From Candidatus Kapaibacterium sp. (GTDB taxonomy: Bacteria > Bacteroidota > Ignavibacteria > Kapaibacteriales > UBA961), in contig JALRFC010000078.1 in assembly GCA_023253875.1 (NCBI GenBank), positions 1 through 6,171 of the forward strand: a stretch of DNA of 6,171 nt. The letters run 5' to 3'. The first letter of the stretch is position 1. Each line of letters begins with the position of its first letter. The position numbers and the translations under genes are program-made. Below are positions 1 to 5,504 of this stretch, piece after piece. The notes under the pieces were generated by a model, which did no database searches, was not told the DNA's origin, and saw only the letters and a list, made by a program, of their open reading frames with translations.

Positions 1-775
1 CTATGAATATGCGCTCATCAGCCTCCCAAGAACTTCCAAGAACAATGCATGGAATCTTGTCATCGGATATACCAGGTAATAATCCTCGAATAATTGCAGG
101 GCTTTGCTTCACATTTTGTACAAGAGAATGAATTCTATCAATTCTTGTATCATGTCCAGAATGAATAGGTATTCTCAAGTTCAATTGCTGAAATGATGCC
201 AATTCATTGCTTCCAATGGTATAGAGTTCAGAGAATAATCCAAGGATGGATCGCAAAATGGCCGGAAAGAATTTCCATAGCATTGAACGAGGAAAGGTGG
301 CATTCAGGGCATAACAAGGAATAGCTCTTCTCCTTGCTTCGATCAGATAATTCAGCCAGAGTTCATATCGAATGAAAATGATAAGATCAGGATTGATTTC
401 ATTCATAAATGCTTGAACATTGGATAATGTATCTATTGGAAGATAGAGCACTCTATCTGCATATTCATACGATTTTCTGATGCGATATCCTGAAGGCGAA
501 AAGAATGTCAATGTAATATCATATTCAGAAGATCTTTTTTTTATTTCCTCAATGATGGGTCTTGCCTGTTCGAATTCTCCCAAAGATGAAGCATGGATCC
601 AAAGAGATTGTATTGCATTCTTGTTTCGCGGACTTGATTTTTGCAAAGAAATCGCTTGTTCTCTCTCTCGAAATTTAGCTGAGAAGAGTGATAATAACGG
701 TTTTGCAATTTTTATGCATACTGACCAAATAGATCCAAGAATCATCAACATTCGGGGTATTCTACCAAGAGCCAT
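1..775 (-). CDS. waaA: 3-deoxy-D-manno-octulosonic acid (Kdo) transferase, N-terminal 258 residues, cut by left edge
   Basis: This is an open frame of 258 codons without a stop that runs off the left edge; full-length family members are roughly 400-430 residues. The enzyme transfers Kdo from CMP-Kdo to lipid A precursor at the inner face of the inner membrane. Seen in the sequence: a hydrophobic N-terminal anchor with basic residues (about 9-35); the acceptor-side motif SLGEFEQARP with the expected catalytic Glu at 67; FFSPSGYRIRKS and ADRVLYLPIDT; NPDLIIFIRYELWLNYL; a DTR motif; and GSSWEADE (247-254), matching the second-domain motif usually written S-T/W-x-E. One oddity is GHDTR where the family normally has GDTR. 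The ATG at 775 overlaps the upstream plug gene by 14 bases. ATGs at 751 and 745 would leave 10 or 16 bases and give a leader length closer to Bacteroidota homologues, so the exact start is uncertain. It is the last gene of the operon visible here. Confidence 0.94.
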   Translation of the reverse strand, partial: MALGRIPRMLMILGSIWSVCIKIAKPLLSLFSAKFREREQAISLQKSSPRNKNAIQSLWIHASSLGEFEQARPIIEEIKKRSSEYDITLTFFSPSGYRIRKSYEYADRVLYLPIDTLSNVQAFMNEINPDLIIFIRYELWLNYLIEARRRAIPCYALNATFPRSMLWKFFPAILRSILGLFSELYTIGSNELASFQQLNLRIPIHSGHDTRIDRIHSLVQNVKQSPAIIRGLLPGISDDKIPCIVLGSSWEADERIFI

Positions 776-2108
776 AGACATTGCCTCCTGCAACTCCTAC
801 GATGGAATCAAATCCACCCATACCAAATTCTCGATAGTAGATGAATGCAATGAATGGATGTCCTGCTCTTGCAGTATTTCCTTCAAACTCTTCTGCAGTG
901 AGTCGGATCGCCTTTCTCGTATCGGCATCAATTTCACCAGTCATGTATAAATACCCATGTCTGCCACGAGGTATCCACTGTCTCAGACGATATACTTTCA
1001 TCTCCTCATCCCATTTCATGAGCCAGGATGGATCCGGTGACCAATTATTGAATGATCCGCTTAAGAATACTTCATGTTCAGCGAGTCTACGTTGTGGATT
1101 GAGAAGAAACTCCAATTGCACATAATCTTTGTCACCCCAACCTATAAAACGTGTATTCATGATACCACCATCGGATCTTTCGAGAAATGATCCATTGCGC
1201 CAGAGATCAGGAGTCCACATGCGAAGCGGTGCATTTGATCGTGGATAGAGAGAATAATCCCCAAGATTCAGTACACGATATTCATTTTCAGCAGGGATGC
1301 GTTCAATTCTGAATCGCCGACCTGTCATACCGAAGCCATTGATCATCGTGCGGAGTGGATATGCATGATTTAATTCATTCAAGGATTCATAGGATGATTG
1401 CTCGGAAACAATGAATGGTTCATCATATCTATTGAGTCTATAAAACACTGCCGTATTCAATTGTCCATCATTCAGCATTTCAGTGGATTTGGCATGAGCT
1501 TCAAGCGTATAAGCACCTGAGGAGAAGACTGTATTTGTAGGAGAATAAAAATCTCCATAGACATCAAATCGCGTCTCCACTCTTGGATCTACAACAAAAA
1601 ACCGTGCGATTGCAATAGGTTGACCGGGTTCATCATAGAGATAGAACTTCGCTTTCCAATTTCCCCCGAAATTGAATTTTACATGTTCATTCGGTACTTT
1701 GAGTAGACCGGTATAGGAATACCAAATCGAAGCGGGCGGTGCCATGCGCCAATCAATGGAACTAGTCCGCAATAGTGCCGGATCATTCAAGAATGCATTC
1801 TCATGCTCTGTCCAATCTGCATTACAATGGCTGAATATCACAAACATTTGAGGTGGAGTACTGGATTGAATATCTAATTCAATTGTCACATGAGGGAAAT
1901 TATACGAAATATTCGGTCTTCTCTGTTGCGTTGGTCTCGAGCACATGGCAATGGGAGGCATTGTTTCATCATCACCACCATAGACTCTCAAAAATTTCAC
2001 TTGAGGTGGCATGTTTTTTTTCAAGGTTTCATGCATATCATCATCGGATGCTTGAACATAGTGTCCAAGCAGTATACAAACAATGATATGAATGAATATC
2101 GCAGTCAT
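762..2108 (-). CDS. DUF5103 / type IX secretion system plug-like protein, secreted
   Basis: This 448-residue protein has a signal peptide (hydrophobic 2-16, cleavage probably after VQA, about 20) followed by an all-beta architecture. It matches the DUF5103 family, renamed T9SS plug after such a protein was found closing the SprA translocon of Flavobacterium. Family hallmarks seen are HCNADW (94-99), where homologues have 'HC(D/N)ADW'; the closing EFEGN (407-411); YYREF (424-428); and FDSIVGV (433-439). Residues about 345-390 (VFLSGSFNNW, then a MKWDEEMKVYRL stretch) look like an early-set/AMPK-type glycogen-binding fold, also usual for this family. The start is the ATG at 2108, which shares its A with the TGA stop of the preceding gene (TGATG); a TTG one codon upstream is less likely. 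Translational coupling to the upstream beta-barrel gene is probable. Expected location is the periplasm or outer membrane. The family is clear, but the plug role is inferred from the family. Confidence 0.85.
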   Translation of the reverse strand: MTAIFIHIIVCILLGHYVQASDDDMHETLKKNMPPQVKFLRVYGGDDETMPPIAMCSRPTQQRRPNISYNFPHVTIELDIQSSTPPQMFVIFSHCNADWTEHENAFLNDPALLRTSSIDWRMAPPASIWYSYTGLLKVPNEHVKFNFGGNWKAKFYLYDEPGQPIAIARFFVVDPRVETRFDVYGDFYSPTNTVFSSGAYTLEAHAKSTEMLNDGQLNTAVFYRLNRYDEPFIVSEQSSYESLNELNHAYPLRTMINGFGMTGRRFRIERIPAENEYRVLNLGDYSLYPRSNAPLRMWTPDLWRNGSFLERSDGGIMNTRFIGWGDKDYVQLEFLLNPQRRLAEHEVFLSGSFNNWSPDPSWLMKWDEEMKVYRLRQWIPRGRHGYLYMTGEIDADTRKAIRLTAEEFEGNTARAGHPFIAFIYYREFGMGGFDSIVGVAGGNVYGSW

Positions 2109-2908
2109 CAATATGCAATCCGAAATCCATAACCTACATAGTCTTCTCTTTCGGTATGATACATACCATGTATAGATCTACCAAAAGAAGCAATGAGTCC
2201 AAACCAAAAACCTGTAGATTTCTGCATACGATATTTCAGACCACATTGAATGGAATGTGTAGGCAATGTTATTCCCTGCACTTCACTGATTCTCACATCA
2301 TATCCGGATTCAAATACCATATTGTTTCCAATTGAATTGCGGGTATCAATTCCGAGCTGCGGAACAATTCGGCCAATATTTCTTGGTTGTGTTGACCATA
2401 TCCATGTGATCCCTGCATAGAGTCTGACATCTCGTATCATCATATAGCCTGATACATCTGCAAATTCTCTGCTATACACAAATGGTTTCCGTTCAGTGAA
2501 TATTCCTTGTGCATCAGCTGCGCCATCAACTAAGTGTGTTGAGATATGCGAAAGTCTGAGTCTTCCACCTGCTGGCATTTCACCAATCTTTCCATGCATA
2601 GAACCTTGTAATCCAAAGAAATAATCAGCGGTTTCAACCGGAAATTTGAAATTCCCTTCACTTCTCAATCTGGTAAGAATAAATGCATCAGCCCCAAATC
2701 CTGCTTGCCATCCCGAACCAATATCATAGTGATCCAGATCTATCGTTTGCCCGATATCCAGTCGCAAACGATCTGCATTTGGTTGATAGAATGAACCAAC
2801 TCGTGCTTCAAGTGGATTTGCGATATAATGCGGGTAAAATGAGTCTTGAGCAAAGACAAATGAACTTTGCATCCAAAACAAAAGAGAGAGGATGAAGACT
2901 ATGTACAT
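2108..2908 (-). CDS. predicted outer-membrane beta-barrel protein, DUF1207-like
   Basis: This is a 266-residue protein with a clear signal peptide (MYIVFILSLLFWMQSSFVFA, cleavage about 20-21). The mature chain is rich in alternating aromatic and glycine residues and ends in an aromatic residue (FRIAY), as outer-membrane barrels do. Several stretches recall DUF1207: the opening FYPHYIANPLEARVG (24-38), like the family's 'P-x-IA(D/N)PR'; RLRLSHISTHLVDG (116-129), like 'R-x-R-x-x-H-x-SSHLGD'; and the following FVYSREFADV and DVRLYAGI strands. The molecular function of that family is unknown. The frame extends upstream to a GTG at 2947 inside the HAD gene. I chose the ATG at 2908 because it leaves exactly one base after the HAD stop and puts the signal peptide at the N-terminus. 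The stop overlaps the plug gene start by one base, so co-translation is likely. Barrel and secretion are fairly certain; the DUF1207 assignment is from memory of motifs and moderate. Confidence 0.65.
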   Translation of the reverse strand: MYIVFILSLLFWMQSSFVFAQDSFYPHYIANPLEARVGSFYQPNADRLRLDIGQTIDLDHYDIGSGWQAGFGADAFILTRLRSEGNFKFPVETADYFFGLQGSMHGKIGEMPAGGRLRLSHISTHLVDGAADAQGIFTERKPFVYSREFADVSGYMMIRDVRLYAGITWIWSTQPRNIGRIVPQLGIDTRNSIGNNMVFESGYDVRISEVQGITLPTHSIQCGLKYRMQKSTGFWFGLIASFGRSIHGMYHTEREDYVGYGFRIAY

Positions 2909-2909
2909 A

Positions 2910-3521
2910 TTATATAATGAGATTTTTGACTTCACGTAACCATTCACGAGAATGAGGATTGATGAGTTGTGTATTCATGCCCAGCGATTCTGCTATCCTG
3001 CAATTCACGGATGTATCATCCAAGAAGAGAATTTCTTGCGCAGGATATCCAGTTTGGGAAATCACATGACGAAATATCTCTGGATCAGGCTTCTTGAGCT
3101 TCATTTCATAAGAAAGAAAGAGATGGTCAAAACATGCAAACAATTGCGCACAATCATCACGAATATAATCATGATGAATTGCATTGATATTACTCAAGAG
3201 TGCAATTGGAATAGAGTATCTGATATGCTCAATGAAGGAAATAGAATCCGGATATAGTCCCAATAACATAGCATTCCAAGCATTGATGATTTGTTCATCA
3301 GTTGCTTGTATTGCATGTCTTTCTCGTACTGTAGAAATAAAAGCAGAAGTGGTCAGTGACCCGGAATCAAATTCTCCGAAGACGGTGTCTGCATGTTCAA
3401 GAGAAAATGAGATTGGTTGAGCATTGAGTGATTGCAGTGTACTGAGTGCATATTGTGTGCGTGCATGTTCAATATTGTAAAGCACGCCTCCCAAATCAAA
3501 AAGAATCAATCGAATATTCAT
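2910..3521 (-). CDS. HAD-superfamily (subfamily IA, YihX-like) phosphatase
   Basis: This is a cytoplasmic 203-residue protein with all four HAD motifs. Motif I is FDLGGVL with nucleophile Asp9, motif II is LLSN (Ser110), motif III is the Lys in KKPDPEIF (143-150), and motif IV is FLDDTSVN (Asp168/Asp169). The alpha-helical cap between motifs I and II includes FDSGSLTTSAF and AWNAMLLG, like the 'E-x-G-x-(I/L)-T/S-x-x-x-F' and 'aWN-x-ML' stretches of YihX-type proteins. The residue two after the nucleophile is Gly (DLG), as in YihX, rather than the Asp used as general acid by many HAD phosphatases. The YihX reference enzyme hydrolyses alpha-glucose-1-phosphate; the substrate here cannot be told from sequence. 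The ATG lies one base after the TAA of the preceding gene, and the stop lies one base before the next ATG. It is the only non-envelope protein in the operon, so a role in sugar-phosphate supply for surface glycans is possible but unproven. Confidence 0.9.
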   Translation of the reverse strand: MNIRLILFDLGGVLYNIEHARTQYALSTLQSLNAQPISFSLEHADTVFGEFDSGSLTTSAFISTVRERHAIQATDEQIINAWNAMLLGLYPDSISFIEHIRYSIPIALLSNINAIHHDYIRDDCAQLFACFDHLFLSYEMKLKKPDPEIFRHVISQTGYPAQEILFLDDTSVNCRIAESLGMNTQLINPHSREWLREVKNLII

Positions 3522-3522
3522 T

Positions 3523-4305
3523 TTAGAATTTGCCGATATACTCTATGCCGGCATATCGAAGAAAGCCTTGAGCATTTGCTCTGCTTTCCAATAGGTCTCT
3601 CATTTGAAGTGTAAGATTCACCCCTTTGAAAGGCGAATATTTTATTGCACAATTCAAAAGACCATTCGAATTCATGAATGCCGGATCTTCATTCCAAGTT
3701 CCTGAATATTCGGTCGCAATGGTTACATTTTTATAGAAAGATTGTTCGATGCCCACAAATGCACCCGGAGTATTGGAATATGCGGATGGCATGATGGGGA
3801 AATTGACACCACCATGTAAGGACAAGACACCTGCTTCCCATTTGATATTTTTTGATGCACTGACATAGATTCCCGGTGCATTGAATTCAAATCTTCGTTT
3901 ATTTTCCCAGGCACCGAGTCCTTGACTATTGACACCCAATACTATGGCCGGCCTATTTTTCTTTTCTGCGTAAAGTCTTGCTCTCACTTCAAATAACAAT
4001 AATGGTTGTAGGATTGGATCACCTTCACCAAGAAATGGCATGGCTGAATAAGAAAAACCGAGATTCACATTCTTAGTTAGTCCATACTGTACATGAGTCA
4101 AAATCCCTGATTCCTGCATGATCAATCCGGAAACTCTATAGGCCTTTGTTGGCAAGATTCTGGCTGTCGGCATATCAACAATGGATAATCTCGGCATTTT
4201 CGCTTTTGATCCTGCGCTACCCTGACTCATGAGGGTATATTGATGACTCAATACAAAGAGAGTCGATAGGACTAAAAGTCGCAAAGAATTTTGGAACTGA
4301 TTCAT
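3523..4305 (-). CDS. predicted outer-membrane beta-barrel protein (YjbH-like flavour), first gene of the operon
   Basis: This 260-residue protein has an N-terminal signal peptide (basic start, hydrophobic 8-26, cleavage near SQG at 27-29). The mature part is made of amphipathic beta strands with Gly/aromatic alternation and ends in Phe (YIGKF), the typical outer-membrane barrel terminus. The opening IVDMPTARILP (42-51), then YGLTKNVNLGFSY (73-85), PAIVLGVNSQG, YVSASKN and LHGGVNF, recalls small YjbH-like barrels with the pattern 'DMPTAG-x-L...GLT-x-x-x-x-G-x-SY'. I cannot name a precise family. The frame is open to an ATG at 4380, but that codon lies upstream of the -10 element. An ATG at 4344 would be leaderless. 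The ATG at 4305 has a weak AAGGG about five bases upstream, gives a proper signal peptide, and is preferred. The function is unknown; it may be a channel or surface structural protein. Confidence 0.7.
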   Translation of the reverse strand: MNQFQNSLRLLVLSTLFVLSHQYTLMSQGSAGSKAKMPRLSIVDMPTARILPTKAYRVSGLIMQESGILTHVQYGLTKNVNLGFSYSAMPFLGEGDPILQPLLLFEVRARLYAEKKNRPAIVLGVNSQGLGAWENKRRFEFNAPGIYVSASKNIKWEAGVLSLHGGVNFPIMPSAYSNTPGAFVGIEQSFYKNVTIATEYSGTWNEDPAFMNSNGLLNCAIKYSPFKGVNLTLQMRDLLESRANAQGFLRYAGIEYIGKF

Positions 4306-4318
4306 CAAGCCCTTTTTT

Positions 4319-4377
4319 GCATTTTTGTACAGTTGGATTCGCATAATCTTATTATGCACGCCTAAATTACAAAATGC
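4319..4377. promoter_or_regulatory. nested concentric inverted repeats in the divergent promoter region
   Basis: The inner element is GCATAAT-CTT-ATTATGC (4341-4357), a perfect 7+7 palindrome with a 3-base spacer. The outer arms are GCATTTTTGTA (4319-4329) and TACAAAATGC (4368-4377), inverted copies differing by a single T. Their centres (about 4348.5 and 4349) coincide. Each strand therefore reads GCATTTT(T)GTA, 10-11 bases, then GCATAAT toward its own gene. This could be a symmetric bidirectional promoter or a paired operator for a dimeric regulator of both pta and the envelope operon. The function is inferred; the symmetry is directly visible. Confidence 0.6.
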
Positions 4378-4380
4378 CAA
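4351..4380 (-). promoter_or_regulatory. sigma70-like promoter for the minus-strand envelope operon
   Basis: On the minus strand, TTGGCA (4380-4375) is separated by 18 bases from CATAAT (4356-4351); each hexamer has one mismatch to the classical consensus. Predicted transcription starts near 4345-4343, giving a leader of about 40 bases to the ATG at 4305. The -10 hexamer is one arm of a perfect palindrome (4341-4357), so a regulator binding there would compete with RNA polymerase. No Bacteroidota-type TAnnTTTG is present upstream of this operon. The prediction is by eye only. Confidence 0.5.
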
Positions 4381-4399
4381 GCAATTACTTAAATAAGAG

Positions 4400-5380
4400 A
4401 TGAATCATAGCATTATTGAAACATTTTATGCAAACCTGTTGGAAAAGGTCAAATCAAGTCCGAAACGTATTGCATTTCCGGATGCTGAAGATGCGCGGGT
4501 ATTAACAGCTGTTCATGCTCTTGCATATAATAAGCTTGCCATTCCGATTCTCATCGGTAATGCGAAGAATATCCGAGAAATGGCACATGAGAGTCAAGTA
4601 GATATTTCCACCATTTCCATTCTGGACCCTTCAGAACATATCTCTGAAGTCAATATTTCAACTCTAAGAACACAGATTAAGTCCATTGATTCGGATGAAG
4701 ATGCAAAAAGCATGCTTCAAAACCCACTGTATTTTGCAGGCATAGAAACACATTTGGGGAATGTAGATGGTGTAGTGGCAGGAAATATCTCAACAACAGG
4801 TGATGTTATTAGAGCAGGAATCAAAACAGTGGGAATATCTCAAGATGTGAGAACTGTCAGTAGTTTTTTCATCATGATCCTCCCCGATTCCATTCTCTTT
4901 TATGCCGATGGAGCAGTTGTTCCCTCTCCCACTAAAGAGCAATTGTGCGATATAGCCGGAATGACAGCAAAGAATGCTCAGTCCATCTTACAAGTGGAGC
5001 CCCATGTGGCTTTTCTTTCTTTTTCCACCAAAGGAAGCGCTGATCATCCCGATGTTGACAAAGTACGAGAGGCCTTCATTATGTTTAAAGAAGCATATCC
5101 GCATATCATTGCTGATGGAGAATTGCAAGCGGATGCCGCATTGATTCCGGACATTGCAAATAGAAAAGCTCCGCAATCCCCATTGAAGGGGAAGGCAAAT
5201 ATTTTGATATTTCCTGATTTGGATGCTGGAAATATTGCCTATAAAATCACGGAAAGACTAGCTCATGCAAAAGCCATCGGACCGATTGTTCAGGGTTTAC
5301 AAAAGCCATATTGCGATCTTTCACGAGGATGTTCAGTGCAGGATATCATTGATGTATCACTGATTTGTTCCCTATTGTGA
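4400..5380 (+). CDS. pta: phosphate acetyltransferase
   Basis: This 326-residue protein matches the single-domain PTA/PTB family in full length. It interconverts acetyl-CoA plus phosphate with acetyl phosphate plus CoA (EC 2.3.1.8) in the cytoplasm, normally paired with acetate kinase for ATP-forming acetate production or acetate assimilation. Motifs seen: RIAFPDAEDARVL near the N-terminus; VDGVVAGNISTTGDVIRAG (122-140); SFSTKGSADHPDVDKV (207-222); DGELQADAAL (239-248); NILIFPDLDAGNIAYKI; and GPIVQGLQKPYCDLSRGCSVQDI (294-316). Ser308, Arg309 and Asp315 align with the Ser309/Arg310/Asp316 studied in the Methanosarcina enzyme. It lacks the N-terminal regulatory domain of enterobacterial Pta. 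The ATG at 4400 follows an A-rich AAATAAGAG without a properly spaced Shine-Dalgarno sequence. No ackA follows within the window; the next gene is unrelated. Confidence 0.97.
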   Translation: MNHSIIETFYANLLEKVKSSPKRIAFPDAEDARVLTAVHALAYNKLAIPILIGNAKNIREMAHESQVDISTISILDPSEHISEVNISTLRTQIKSIDSDEDAKSMLQNPLYFAGIETHLGNVDGVVAGNISTTGDVIRAGIKTVGISQDVRTVSSFFIMILPDSILFYADGAVVPSPTKEQLCDIAGMTAKNAQSILQVEPHVAFLSFSTKGSADHPDVDKVREAFIMFKEAYPHIIADGELQADAALIPDIANRKAPQSPLKGKANILIFPDLDAGNIAYKITERLAHAKAIGPIVQGLQKPYCDLSRGCSVQDIIDVSLICSLL

Positions 5381-5441
5381 ATCATTCCGAAACATTCCCA
5401 CAGAAAGTGAGTTTCAGGGACAAGACTAGATTCAAAATTCT

Positions 5442-5449
5442 TATCTTTG
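5442..5449 (+). promoter_or_regulatory. Bacteroidota-type -7 element (TATCTTTG) upstream of the T9SS cargo gene
   Basis: TATCTTTG is an exact match to the TAnnTTTG -7 element used by Bacteroidota primary sigma factors, followed by CA as is common there. Transcription would start around 5455, leaving a leader of about 50 bases to the GTG at 5505. No TTTG/TTG -33 element is visible 19-21 bases upstream. The 61 bases between the pta stop and this element (5381-5441) hold only a weak GAAAC/GTTTC inverted repeat and no T-tract, so no convincing terminator for pta. Confidence 0.5.
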
Positions 5450-5504
5450 CACGTTGAAAATTCGGGACAGATCAATTGTTTATTTCCTATATTTTGGCTT
5501 TTTC

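Noticed and set aside
480..950. A 156-codon plus-strand open frame
   Set aside because: It lies antisense to waaA and the plug gene, both of which have clear family motifs; its translation shows no signal, fold or family resemblance.
1960..1985. A run of plus-strand codons reading His-His-His-His-His, resembling a purification tag
   Set aside because: It is the out-of-frame complement of the plug protein's YGGDDE region (cat/cac repeats opposite GAT/GGT codons); the minus-strand gene explains it fully.
2909..2947. Longer start (GTG at 2947) for the DUF1207-like protein
   Set aside because: It would overlap the HAD gene by 38 bases and push the hydrophobic signal sequence inward; the ATG at 2908 gives a normal signal peptide and the same one-base spacing as the preceding junction.
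4306..4380. Longer start (ATG at 4380) for the first barrel protein
   Set aside because: The codon lies upstream of the predicted -10 element, inside the promoter, and the extra residues would precede the signal peptide.
5388..5420. Possible terminator after pta (GAAAC ... GTTTC inverted repeat)
   Set aside because: The stem is only five pairs with a 17-base loop and there is no following T-tract, so it does not support an intrinsic terminator.
5490..5496. A second TATTTTG element close to the GTG start as alternative promoter
   Set aside because: It has only part of the TAnnTTTG consensus and would place transcription start almost at the start codon; TATCTTTG at 5442 fits better.
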